Below are positions 1-11,973 of a DNA stretch of 64,000 bases, piece after piece; positions within the stretch are counted from its first letter, which is position 1, and every line of letters begins with the position of its first letter. Origin of the DNA: Irpex lacteus (lineage: Eukaryota > Basidiomycota > Agaricomycetes > Polyporales > Irpicaceae); assembly GCA_001986395.2 (NCBI GenBank), contig MQVO02000010.1:434001-498000 (forward strand). The letters run 5' to 3'. Both the position numbers and the translations under genes were made by a program. The notes below the pieces were generated by a model, which saw nothing but the letters and a program-made list of their open reading frames with translations, was not told the origin of the DNA and did no database searches.

Positions 1-248
1 GGAAAACTTGACCGATGACGAAGTGTATCGATAGCTCCTCGATAGACGCTCTGCACCGCCAAGCTGAGTCAGCTAGCCGTTAGAGCAGGCTACAGCATCA
101 TGGATCAGACTCGGATCTCGCGAACTTGTCTTCACGTATGACTTGAATGGCAAAGTTCCAGCATGTACAAAATTCATTCTTGTCGTCGGAAAAGCAGTTT
201 GCAGTACATAGTCAAGATTCGTGATATACGACTTATTACTGCCTGAAA

Positions 249-2682
249 TCATTGGCCAGCAGGTCCAGCCACACTCTTCCAAAACCTGCGAAAACATAGA
301 CACGGTATTAGTTGTCGTAAAGGTTATCGGAAAACTACTCTACTCACGCGCAACGCTCCAGAAGGGCCGGATCGGTAGAGATCGGTCTAATATCTGGCTG
401 GAAGTCTTCAGTGCGATTGAAGAGCATCTCGGTATCGTTGTCTTTATACGACTTCCAGAGCGGAGTTATTATGTCGGGTACTGGATGATGGTTCGGGTTG
501 CCAAACTTCACGAATCCCATTATGGCGCCTGGAAATGATGCGTCGAACTCTGGGTTCGCGAATGCCGGGGTGCTAACATCGTGAAGAAATTAGAGCTAGT
601 CGTCATTGACGCATTAGAGAATAAGCATACTGGCCATTCCGGAAGTAATATTGTGCATCGTTCCCGTGTGTTGCTGGTGGAACGGCGAATTCCAGCTAAA
701 CATCATTATATATCAGTGAGTGGCAACCCTCGTGGAGATGGAACTTCGTATGACTGTACCTTGAACGCGTTGTCTCCCTTGAATGACTGCAGAAGCAAGT
801 AGGTTGGGCAGATGAGGATAGCTAATGTCTTTTAGTGAGCGGAAACCAGATACGCGGATGACGGACGTACATTCCCCAACGATAGCAATAGCTTTATCGT
901 TAGTGGTAGGAAGTGTGCTGACATTTTCATACTGCGCTGCCGCATCGCTGAGTTGAGTCGAGTTGAAGTTCGGGAAAAGTTGCGCGATATATTCAGGCAC
1001 GGTCATCTCAGCCGAGAACGTCGCATTAACGAAGGTGACACCCTCGAACGCATTGTTCATGGCTAACAGACGCTCCTACTCGTTTACGGTCTGAGTGAAG
1101 CTCTCCCGGTGGTTGCTGACATAACTCACCCCATTCAGCCTGCCGCTAATCATCTGTTGAGATGGGGAGCGTTCGATAAATTCGCCATCAACGACTGGTA
1201 CGACAACAAACGTCCCAAAGAACCCGGATCGGTTAATGGCCACATTCGCGGCCTGAAGTGTGTCCACGTCCACATTTACAAGGCATTCAAAAGTGTCGGT
1301 GGCGTTTGTGCAACTACTCCCGTGGTTAGACACGGAACCTTACACATTTTATGACTTATTGACGCACCCTGTCATTTCCACGAATTCTGAATATATTTGC
1401 TGATAGGAGGAGGCGTTAATTAGTATCACATATTGACAAACGAAAGCGTCGTACCTCGGGGATCCGATCATTGAAGTGATATTGAGGTGGTAAATAAAGA
1501 GAACCTGAAATAGCGCCCTTGAATAGTGGAGGCTGCGTATTGCCACCATGTGCAAGCATATGCTGAATGACGGAGCCTGCACCTGGGTTATGCCAGAGAC
1601 AATATGTTACATCACGAACCAGCAAACCATGAAAATCAACATACCTGCCGATTGACCCCAGATGGTGACTTCACTAGGGTTACCTCCAAAGAGGTGGATC
1701 TACGATCACATAACTAGTCGGTCAAACAAGCGAATTATAGAAGAGCAAGTTATGCGAACATTTTTCTTTACCCACTGAAGCACAGCTTGTTGATCAACTA
1801 TAAGCGGCAACAATCTGTTAGCTTGTGTGACTTGAGCTGTTAGATAAAAGGAGACTAACGGAGTCCCGCATTCAAAGCTCCCTTGTCTTTGACTCGTGCC
1901 CCAGGAAGAAAACCTACATCCGTTACGTCAAAGTATGACTATCATTCTTCAGAAGCAACATACCGAAACCACCAAGGCGATGATCAAGAGTCACTACAAT
2001 CACGCCTCCGCCGGCCTCGTTAATCAAGTCGTCTCCCTTCTCGTTTTGTACATTTCCTGCCACATACCTAGGACATGTTAGTATAGCTAGACGCGGAGTG
2101 ACATCCGGCATAGTGTATGATACGCACCCACCGCCGTGGAACCAAACGAGCACAGGAAGCCTATTAGTTGCATTGATACTACCAGAGGCGTACACACTGA
2201 AGATTGAAAGTGAACCACACCATATAGAAACGTTGATAAGGCAACTTACTTGAGGAATAAGCAGTCTTCTGGGTTTGTGCTTTGCCTTTTCACAGGTAAA
2301 TTGTTGCCGTTACCGATTCTGAAGGGCGAGGAATTGTTGGACCCCGATCCAGCTTGCAGGCAGCCTACGGAAAGCGTGTTTGCTACTTGAACTCCCAACG
2401 ATCGCTCATCGAGAGGAGGCGCAGGGGCTTGAAATCGAAGTTTGCCTGTGAAAGTGAAGTTGGCAAAAGACTAATCATGACACCCAAAAGTAGGCATAGA
2501 TACGAACCGACGGGAGGCGCAGCATAACGTATACCTAAGAATCTTGTGATGTTGGAGGTTGCATTGAAAGTCCCTTGATAGATCGAGTAGGCTAAATCGA
2601 CGACTGGAAAAGATGTGCTTGAGGCGCAAGCAACATGGAGAAATAGGCAGAGATTCAACCAGAGGGTTGCTAACATGGCCAT
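249..2682 (-). CDS. secreted type-B carboxylesterase/lipase, copy 1
   Basis: Alpha/beta hydrolase predicted to hydrolyse carboxylic esters or lipids outside the cell. The first exon codes for a hydrophobic signal peptide (MAMLATLWLNLCLFLHVACA) followed by DLAYSIYQGTFNATSN and GIRYAAPP, the N-terminal signature of fungal type-B esterases. Later exons give NPEDCLFL (the EDCL signature), WFHGGG (oxyanion hole), GGNPSEVTIWGQSAG (nucleophile Ser) and PATHGND (catalytic His). The nucleophile elbow is GQSAG rather than the GESAG of the two neighbouring copies. The last intron removes about 345-285, joining LLERCA to FWKSVAGPAGQ and a stop at 249; stopping at the unspliced TGA would drop this tail, which all three copies share. 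Some donors are weak (GTTCGT, GTTCGC), but each exon joined in frame where checked, so the gene looks intact. Substrate cannot be read from sequence. Confidence 0.88.
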
Positions 2683-3881
2683 CAGGGTCGCTCATAGAGC
2701 AGCGCGAGCAGGGATCGCTGTTATGTATGACACGACAAGCGTGCTTCCAGTCACAGTATAGCACATGGTCAAGTACGCACGGACCGTCATAGTTCAAGAA
2801 GTCTTCGAATCTTATGGATGAGTGGAGAGATATAAATGGACTCGGTAGCCTGACTTGAAGGACACGGCATGCCGCGTAGTACTCTCCATTGCTTGGGAAA
2901 ACGGCGTGAATAGTATAAACGGCAATCTCTGATCACTATGCTAAAGTGGATCCTTATATAAGAACAAACGTTGGCAGGAGAGAATTTCCGCACTCACCAC
3001 ATATTCCAAGAATCTCAAGCCAGCTTTTCTATCTTCAGAAGCGCAACCATGTGAAGCGAGCGATGTTCCGTGGCGGTCCGTTCTCACTAGCCGAGCCATA
3101 TCCACGTCTCGGATGAACGGACATGTGATGATGATTCGGAAATTTGTCGCGCAGGAGTACTAGTACTCATTCAAGTTGGTGCTCGTTGACGAGTGCGCAG
3201 GGTTGTGACTCCAAACCGTGACCTTGAAGCTCTGGTAAGCGCCATTATTGTTATCGGAGTCTGCCGAGCGCCCGATGTTACTGCCCGAACAGGCAAAACA
3301 CATCGTGATACTGCGCCACATAGTCTCAGATACTAAGGTAAGCTTCCTACTTTACGAGTGCTAAACCGGTGACTCAATATCTCGTGCTGATTATCTGGCG
3401 TAACTTATTAGAGCTTGCGATAAAAGCATCGCGGACTACGACCTTCACACACTTGTGTCCACAGTGGCTCGCAACAGAACATAAGTAGCACTACAAGATT
3501 TACAAACTCGTAGCCGGATGCTTTGCAAGAAGAAACCGGCGATAAGTGATGGCTAAGGGAACCAGTGCTTACTTACTTATTTAAAAAAATCACATATTCT
3601 TCAAGTTGCAGGGTTCCAGGCGTCGAACTTGTGGGTAACGCTTCGCAAGTTGCATCTCGCAACGCGACTTTAAAGTAGCAACAGCATCTCTGGGGACAGG
3701 TAAGCAGAAATTTAGTCCAGCCCTAATGGCCCCATAAATCCAGAGAACAATGGAAGCCATCCTTGGATGTAAAGACACCATTTCCTGGAACCTGAGATTT
3801 CACAACAAATACTATCATACAATGAGTGCACAATGGCCAACCAAGATACGAAAATTTCTGACTACTTACCATATCCCACTG
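2683..3881. other. intergenic, esterase 1 to esterase 2
   Basis: This is the promoter side of esterase copy 1 and the 3' side of copy 2. A TATA-like ATATAAAT lies near 2831-2838. A 63-codon reading frame at 3590-3781 (minus) resembles nothing I recognise. No other coding signal or repeat was seen. Confidence 0.5.
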
Positions 3882-6317
3882 CTACTGCCCAGAGGCTCCG
3901 CTCATGTTGGCCCAGAATCTAATAACAGGGAGTAGTGTCAATGCTGCTGGATTGTGATGAAAACATTTCATAACTTACGCGCAGCGCTCGAGCAGTGCAT
4001 TCTCGGTGTTGATGGGTCTTATCTCTGGTTTCGAGTCTTCTGTTCTATTGAAAAGCATCTCTGTATGACTGTGAGCGTACGTATCCCAATGTGGTGTGAT
4101 AATCCCGGGAGCTGGGTGTACGTTCGGATCGCCGAATTTGGCAAAGCCAGCCATTGCGCCTGCGAAAGAGGCTACGAACTCGGGATTAGGGAACGGTGGA
4201 GTCCTAAAGATATCAAATTAGTCCGCTGTATCGACTTCAGTACATGAAACCCATTGAACTTACACTCCGTGCGGAAAGTAGTACACTATGTCTTCGCCGT
4301 GCGTGCCAGGGGGAACAGAGAACTCTGCCTGTCATACCCCGTTCTTGAGTGCGTTCAGACTCAACGGAAATGAGCACGAGTAAGTACCTTGAATGCAGCA
4401 CCCTTGAAATGCTGAAGTATCGAGTACGTTGGGCAGATAAAAATGGCTGGTAGAGCTAACACTCAGATACTCCTGGTATATGCAATCTGGCAACTAGACG
4501 CACATTCTCCAAGAGCCGCACCCATTCTGTCACCGGCAGTACTCAAACTGCTGACATTGTTATATACCGAAGCAGTCGCGTTGATTTGCGCCTCATTGAA
4601 AGTTGGGAAGATTTCCGCTACGTAAGCTGAGAGTGTCTTGTTAGCCGCGTATTCTGGGCTAACGAAGACCGTGCCTTCAAAGGCATTGGTGACTCCGAGA
4701 TAACGTTCCTGTAACAGTAGTAGAAGAACTGAATGAAACGTATTCATGAAACTCAGGCAGCTCACCCCGTTCAGTTTACCCGTAGAGATCTGTCGCGTCG
4801 GAGAGGCCTGGATGAACTCGCCGTCCACAACGGGAACGGTGACAAAGGTACCGTAAAACCCAGCCGCGGTAACCGCCAAATTTGCCTGCTGAAGAGTATC
4901 TACATCAACATCAACAAGACATTGGAACGTATCTGTCGCATTTTCACAGCTATGTCTCGCGTTAATCGCTAGATGCCTTAAGTTGACTGCAAAACATACC
5001 CTGTCTGTCGTACAACTTCAGAATAAATTTGCTGGTAAGGGTCGATCTCGTGTTGGCACTGCTTTTCTCCCGAGTCTTGTTACATTGAGTTGCTTACCTC
5101 CGGGATTCGATCACTGTAGTTATATTGTGAAGGTAAAAACGTCGAGCCTGTGATAGCTGCTTTGAAGAGAGGGGGTTGCGTGTTCCCTCCGTGTGCAACC
5201 AGATGTTGAATCACAGATCCGGCGCCTGTATCGTTGTCGATTCAAAAGCAAGATTAACAGATATAACGCAGGGATGTACCTGCGGATTCCCCCCAGATGG
5301 TTACTTCCTCTGGGCTACCTCCAAATAAGTGAATCTATGATAGGGGGGTTGTCTGTTCCTGATGTGCAGAAATTAAGATTTCTGGACACGTACATTACGC
5401 TGCACCCACTGGAACACGGCTTGTTGGTCAACTGGTTCACTCGTGTTATCAAACAGTTTGTATCAAGAACGTGATCGATACTTACGCAGTCCCAAATTCA
5501 GAGCTCCCTTCTGTTTAACCTGCTGCCCAGCAAGGAATCCTGGACGAGAATCAGAGTTTACGACCGTGACCACAGCTGCAGTCTGCTTACCGAAAACACC
5601 CAGTCGATATTCTAGAGTGACCACTACGATCCCTCCACCCGCTTCTCTGACTAAATCATCACCAGTGAGGTTGCGCGCGTCCCCTTGTACGTAACTGACG
5701 GGATATCGATCATTATTCATAGCCATAGTCAACATACGCATAATACTCACCCTCCACCATGGATCCACACAATTACAGGCATCTTCGCGCTAGGGTTGAG
5801 AGACCCACTTGTCCAGACGCTACGTATAGTTTGAAACGAAAAACTTGAATGACAACCGAACGACGCCTGACCTCAAGAGCAAGCAGTCTTCAGGATTCAT
5901 GCTTTGCCTTTTTCGAAGCGAGTTATGTGTATCATTGCCGCGATAGGGATTGGTCTGGTCTATCCCGAAATTAGACTGTAGACATCCAACAGGCACAGTA
6001 TCAGCTTTTTGAATTCCCAAGGAACGTTCATCCAGTGGCGGCGAGGGCGCTTGGAAGCGAAGCTGGTCTGCAAAACGATGTGAAGATCAATTTGAATCGA
6101 ATATGGATACACATCAATCTCCAAATGACGTACCAGCTGGAGGCGCAGCGTAACGAATACCTAGAAAGCTAGTCTGGTTCGTTGTTTGATTGTAGGTTCC
6201 TTCGTATATTGCATAACCCAAGTCGACTGTTGGAGACGTGCGGTTAGTAGAGGAAGCAGTGCATAGGGCCTCAATAGACGCATAGCCCAGCACGTGAAGC
6301 AGAGTTTTGAGGAACAT
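3882..6317 (-). CDS. secreted type-B carboxylesterase/lipase, copy 2
   Basis: Tandem paralogue of copies 1 and 3, same strand and same exon plan. It starts with a hydrophobic leader, then PTVDLGYAIYEGTYNQTTN and GIRYAAPPAG. Further exons show NPEDCLLL, the DYRLGVFG-type segment LEYRLGVFG, FGGSPEEVTIWGESA (nucleophile Ser) and PPGTHGEDIVYYFPHG (catalytic His). The intron after LLERCA (about 3972-3914) joins to FWANMSGASGQ and a stop at 3882, matching the tail of copies 1 and 3. The NGT/NQT sequons and leader fit secretion. No in-frame break was found in the exons I joined. A G-run just upstream of the ATG (about 6327-6338) is the only oddity. The substrate (triglyceride, cinnamoyl ester, sterol ester) is unknown. 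Confidence 0.88.
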
Positions 6318-6812
6318 TGCTGGACAGGGGGGGGGCAGGTTCAGGACATGGTAGAGATGGTGCTACTGTACATATACTTATGAGTTCAGGGGCATTGGAG
6401 ACATGGCTTGTCGGCATGTTCACGTGAAGATCGCAATTTAAGGGATGGCCGACCAATTTGATGGAAGTTTACTTATGACTACGAACACATCGGACTTGCT
6501 CCCAAGCCTGATATCTGAGGCAGTATCTCATCCGACACAATATCACCTAGAAATGCTTATATGAGAGTGCAAAGCCAACCAAGAACAACTGAAACTGACC
6601 GATTCCACTGAGCGAGTTCACCCCGTTTCAATCCATGAGACCATTGCTCGGGTAAGTCCAATGATCGCAACAGCATACGACAAGCTCAAACGCTGCCTTA
6701 CGAATATTCTGAAATTGGTAAAATAGTCATGTCATGATGGGTGACATCATGAAATCATAATACACCACTTGGCTTGTTTTCGTACGCGGAGAGGGTAGAA
6801 TAAGTACAACCA
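6318..6812. other. intergenic, esterase 2 to esterase 3
   Basis: Upstream region of esterase copy 2. It opens with a poly-G tract near 6328. No convincing TATA box, repeat or coding sequence was seen. Confidence 0.45.
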
Positions 6813-9235
6813 TCACTGGGCAGCAGGGCCAGACACCGTTTTCCAGAACCTATCCGCCCCATATCGACATCAGACCTAATCAAAGAAGGTTACAGAGACA
6901 CAGAGAGACTCACGCGCAACGCTCCAGCAAAGCAGAGTCGGTAGTCACCGCCCTTATATCCGGCTGGAAGCCCTCAGTCCTATTGAATAGCATCTCAGTA
7001 TTGGCACCTTTGAACTGCCTCCAACGCGGGGTGATGACTTGTGGGACAGGGTGGACGTTGGGATCGCCCGACTTCGCGAAACCTGTGATCGCGCCGGCAA
7101 ATGAAGCGTCGAATTGAGGGTTTGGAAACGCTGGTGGGCTAGAAACGGAGATTCCTGAGATGGTCGATGATTATTAGCAGAAGCAAGTATACTCACTTTC
7201 CGTTCGGGAAGTAGTATGCCACGTCGCTGCCATGCGTCCCAGGCGGAATCGCAAATTCAGCCTGAGCAAGTCGTGAATAAGACAGTGGTTTCAGTCGAGC
7301 ACAGATCATACCTTGAAAGCAGTGCCCTTGAACGATTGGAGCAACAAGTACGTCGGGCATATGAAAATGGCTGCGGGGATTCAGGTCACTTTCGCACCAC
7401 GGGGGTCGAAGTCGATAACTCACATTCTCCCATGATGGCGATGGCCTTATCGTTGGTAGTAGCTAATGCTGCATCGTTCGTATACACCGTAGCGGCTCTG
7501 TTGACGTCGTTTTGGTCAAAGTTCGGGAACAGCTGTGTGACATAGTTCGCGACAGTCATCTGGGCTGAAAAGTTCGCGTTGACGAAAATGGTTCCTTCGA
7601 ATGTATTGGTAATTGCGAGAAGACGTTCCTACCCCGTAGCAGTTGGATAAACATCTCAGTAGTGCATCGGTGAATAAAATCACTCACCCCGTTCAGTCGT
7701 CCACTCTCGATCTGTCGGGAAGGCGAATCGGTGATGAACTCCCCATCAATGACTGGCACAACGACGAAGGTACCAAAGAACCCGGACAGATTGATTGCAA
7801 TGTTCGCGTTTTGTAGCGTGCCCTCATCGACGTTCACCAAACATTCAAACGTGTCTGTTGCATTGGCACATCTGTCTCCCATTGTCAGATCAACACCAAA
7901 GGCACTTAAGAAAGACCGCGTACCCAGTTTGATGGACGAATTCCGTGTAAATTTGCTGAGCCACACACAGACTGTTAGCTTCATCTTATTCCACAAGAGT
8001 GCAACGTAAGGCATACCTCGGGAATGCGATCGTTGAAGCGATATTGCGAGGGGACGAAGAGGGAACTCGAGATGGCGCCTTTGAAGAGAGGTGGCTGCGT
8101 GTTTCCGGAGTGCGCGATCATATGCTGTAGCACGGATCCGGCACCTGTGAGATTGTCAGAGCGTGCTGACCATCACAAATGAATGACCATATACCGGCTG
8201 ACTCGCCCCAGATTGTGACTTCTTCAGGATTACCTCCGAATAGATGGATCTGAAATGATGAGATACATCAGGCCGCATAGTAGAAATGAATAGAGCGATG
8301 ACATACGTTACGCTGTACCCATTGCAGAACCGCTTGTTGATCAACTAGATAATCACAAGTATCAGCTTCGATAGTTATGACAGAGATGTGTGACCCACGT
8401 AATCCAGCGTTCAGAGCTCCTTTTCGTTTCACTTGTTCTCCTGGGAGGAATCCTGACGTATAGCTGTCGTCAGAGACATATTTAACCATCAAAAATACCT
8501 ATTTATACGCACCAAACACGCCCAGGCGGTAATCCAAGGTAACGGCGATGAGGCCTCCGCCTGCCTCTCTGATCAAATCGTCGCCGGTAGTACCTACAAC
8601 ATTCCCCGCCACGTAACTGAAAAACAGCTGTAAATACGACGACGCAGGAGGTAGAAGCCTAACGTCACTTACCCTCCTCCGTGAATCCAAACAAGCACAG
8701 GTAGCCTCGCATTCGGCTTCAGTGTTCCTGGCACCCAGACACTGCGAACAGAGCGTATCGGTAAGTGAGATATAATACTAAACATCGCGGGCTGACTTTA
8801 GAAACAAACAATCCTCCGGGTTCGTGCTTTGTCTTTTCTGAGGTAGATTGTTGCCGTTACCAGGCCTGAACGGTGTAGTGATTTGGTTTCCAGACCCAGT
8901 TTGCACACATCCTATTGAGAGTGTGTCGGCCTTTTGCACTCCCAAGGAGCGTTCGTTCAATGGCGACTTGGGAGCTTGGAACCTGAGTTTGCCTGAGGAT
9001 CATGAGAATATAAGTTCGTGCTGTCGCAGAGAGAAGATTGGCAACACATACCGATAGGAGGTGCGGCATACCGAACACCTAGAAAATTGGTAGTGTTGGT
9101 TGTTTGATTGAATGTTCCTTCGTAGATGGCGTAACCCAAGTCAACGATGGGTGCAGTGGGCGTCGAAGGAGGAACTCGTTGCGCATATGCGCACCAGGCC
9201 AGGCTGGCGAATGTGAGTAAGGTGTTGGCCAACAT
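6813..9235 (-). CDS. secreted type-B carboxylesterase/lipase, copy 3
   Basis: Third tandem paralogue. The start at 9235 gives MLANTLLTFASLAWCAYAQ, a clear signal peptide, then PIVDLGYAIYEGTFNQTTN and GVRYAAPPIG. Later exons show NPEDCLFL, GDDLIREAGGGLIAVTLDYR, VDQQAVLQWVQRN, HLFGGNPEEVTIWGESAG (nucleophile) and PPGTHGSDVAYYFPNG (catalytic His). The final intron (about 6913-6857) joins LLERCA to FWKTVSGPAAQ and the stop at 6813. A TATATATA lies near 9318-9324, about 85 bp upstream, a suitable distance for a core promoter. It shares more motif identity with copy 2 than with copy 1 (GESAG, EEVTIW). It is intact as far as I could trace it. Confidence 0.9.
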
Positions 9236-10277
9236 TATGCACCAGCAAACAACGTGGAAAGGGATGCTGGCGCGAGGTGAGTCCAAATATCCTGATACTC
9301 GAGCGCAACATCTTAAATATATATAGACTCTGGCTGTGATTTCATCGCGAGAGTGCGTCCGCGAACTGACCGCAGTCAAAAAAGACTCCATGTACTATGT
9401 TCGGAGGCTTAGGCCCCATCGATCATGACGGTAGAATCCCGTATTTCTTAATTCACCGAAGTAGAGCACAGGAAAACGAGGCAGACGTCGCGCCTCAACT
9501 GGGCACAATATCTCACCTGAAAGTATTGGTAAGGTCACAGGATATCCATATAGTCGTTGAAACTCACGATTGGCACAGGCAAACCCGTTCGACTTTCCCA
9601 ACAGCTCAAATTCGCAGTGATGATCTCGAGTCTGATGACCATCGCAGAGCGAGACGCATGACCAAGCTCCGACGATTTGTTCTCAAGCATGCGAGGTTCC
9701 ATCTGCATTCCTAAAGATATTCGAGACTTCGAAGGAGGAGCGTTATAGTTTCCGGTCAAGGCTAACGTACGCTGGATGCATCAGCAAAGCCTAGAGCGCG
9801 ACTTTTGGTGTTGTCTGGTAATATTAGACATATTGAGAACCTATGGCAGTGGAGTAAACGGTAAGACTGTGTTCGCAGATAATCAGAAGGCGATGGTGAC
9901 GGTGCGGGACAAAGACTGGACGAGCCGCTGGCCCGCAAGCACCGCTGAATTGGGTGTGAGGCGACCACGTGCGCTCATTGATGGCAAGTTGTGGCCCGTG
10001 TAAGCTTCAAGTCGAACTTGTAGGTTTTCGAAGATCTGCACAGTGTCGGGATTCAGGTGCAGGAGTATCCTAGTAACGGCAGCGATTATAGCAGGGGTAA
10101 ATGGCAACATTACGAACATTCGAGCAAACCTCTGCGCCTGCCTGCGATCGTTCTATTAAGTATAGGTTCTATTAAGTTTAGGCTGTCCATTAGATAAATA
10201 TGCAACTGCCCAGAGCGCGACATAATTGTAAGTAACTCAATCCTGAGCATAAAGCATTCAAACTCACTCGAGATGTT
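9236..10277. other. region with only fragmentary minus-strand reading frames
   Basis: Minus-strand frames 9883-10119, 9762-9968 and 9535-9759 can be partly linked by plausible splice sites: a GTACGT donor near 9772 and a GTGAGT donor near 9566 with a TTTCAG acceptor near 9520. No single continuous protein results and I recognise no family. This may be an undetected multi-exon gene or a decayed one. A short tandem repeat GTTCTATTAAGTATAG / GTTCTATTAAGTTTAG lies near 10150-10182. Confidence 0.35.
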
Positions 10278-11857
10278 TCATCGAGCTGCCGAACGCCATG
10301 CCCCATAACTACCAGACCCTCGCTCATCGAGCGTAGCCCTATAAATCTCCAATTCCTCTATAATATTCGTCAGCGCGTTCACCTCCCACTTGCCATATAT
10401 AAACCCAATATAAAGCATCGTAGTTGCCAGCCACGACAGGAAGATCGTAAGGACAGTGAAGATGGGGTTGATCCATGACTTTGGTAGCCAAGCCGTCCCA
10501 ATGATGATGGCAAACAGCAAGCCAAGGCAGACAACGAATATCGTGAGGTGAAGCCTCGCTTGTGAGGATGCGTAGCGGTAACGCGCAGTGAGTGAGGTGA
10601 TGGTGGAGCCGATGAGTTCTGGTGAGAGTTGTTGCTTGGTGTTGGTAGCCGGTGTAGATGGATTCGATACGGAGTTCAAGACGAACGACGTAACCTCCGG
10701 CCCAGCGGGCGCAGGTATGTGTGTGTCCTCCGGGTTTGTGACGTCCCCCTTGGGCAAACTGATCTCAAACGTAGCTTCCAGTCCAAAATGATCCGAGTAC
10801 GAAAAGTTCGTGCCAGGTACGGTCTCCGTCAGAAGGACCTTGGTGTCGATACAATCCAAACTCGGCGTGTTCTCACTCCCAGGCGGTCGACTCGGCGCAC
10901 GGTACAGCACATAGTCGAGCCTCTTCCCCTGGAACTTCCTTGCATACGACTCCAGAGGCTTCCCCGCCGAATACGAGTTGAGCGGAGAGTCCGCCGTTAC
11001 GCCATACATATGGATAGCATCGGTCGGAGACGGCACACCCGCACTCGACGCCCGTCGGACGTGTTTGTGCGTGTCTACCCAGGCATCACGCAGACACGCG
11101 TGGTCCCGGATGATGTCCATGGGCGGGGCGATGGGCACGCTGTTGAAGTCCCCCGCGGCGATCACGTACCGGCCGACTTCGGCGGCCTGGCGGGCGAGTT
11201 TGGCGAACTCCCATGCGCCGACGAGGCGGTGGGCTTTGAAGTGGTCGGGCCCTTCGTCGCCGCCTTTCGCGAATAGCTGTTGGAGCCATAAGCTCAGTGT
11301 TGCAAGGCGGACAAGAACGAAAAGAGAGTACTTGCGTGTGTGTTGAATATTTGTGTTTGGCCGAGGATGGGGTGTGCTATGAGCACGCTCGCTGCTGCTT
11401 TGCCTACGAACCAGTCTCCGGCGAGGACGTCTATAGGGGAGCCGTTCAGAGAGTACGGATGTATAGTCGCGGCCAATATAGGGAATCGAGAGAATATGAC
11501 CAGGCCAGCTCCTAAAGCACCACTGTGTTCGAACGAGTTCAGTAACGTCTATTCCTAGTGTGAACGTATTTATGAACGCGCACCTATAGAAGAACTTTGA
11601 ATGCGGCAAGTTCTTCGATACAGCATCCCTCACAAACTCATAGTCCGCAAACACCCATAGTTCCTGTAGTGTCACGATATCGTAGTCCGAGTCGGCGAGG
11701 AACCGGGCTATAGCGTCCACCCGCTCTCTGCGGCTCTTTGAGACATACTTCAGGCCCCTGAAGAGTTAAAAACTAGTGGGTTTAGCTTTGAGATAAAGAG
11801 GTGAGTTGGAGCGTACCAGCAGTTGAGCGTGAATATGCGCAGCCGGGTGTCGGACAT
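10278..11857 (-). CDS. ISC1: inositol phosphosphingolipid phospholipase C (ISC1/neutral sphingomyelinase family)
   Basis: Predicted to cleave inositol phosphosphingolipids (or sphingomyelin) to ceramide. It has an endonuclease/exonuclease/phosphatase fold followed by a C-terminal membrane anchor. Exon 1 encodes MSDTRLRIFTLNCW; after a short intron comes GLKYVSKSRRERVDAI, then TLQELWVF (metal-binding Glu), HRLVGAWEFAKLARQAAE, AGDFNSVP (metal/substrate site) and YSDHFGLEA (catalytic Asp-His). Two hydrophobic segments near the C-terminus (LHLTIFVVCLGLLFAIIIG and FTVLTIFLSWLATTMLYIG) form the hairpin typical of ISC1/nSMase2. An intron near 11589-11526 joins SKFFYR to SGALGAGLVIFSRFPI. The next intron appears to use a GC donor (NTH, then gcaagt), joining NTH to LFAKGGDEGPDHF. 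The final stop is at 10278. The family call is firm because the domain order matches throughout. Confidence 0.92.
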
Positions 11858-11973
11858 GGTGTCAAGAACAGACTTGTGTGGTGGCGCCCTGCTGGATGAC
11901 TTGTCTGAAACTCTCATGATGTAAGCTCAGCGACCCATCACTGCAGGAATCTGGGACAGAACTTGATTCCTTT

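Noticed and set aside
73..303. Minus-strand 76-codon frame at the left edge
   Set aside because: It overlaps the last exon of esterase 1 in a different frame; the esterase tail explains the sequence.
10629..11276. Plus-strand 215-codon open frame
   Set aside because: Antisense shadow of the GC-rich ISC1 coding exon; Arg-rich with no recognisable domain.
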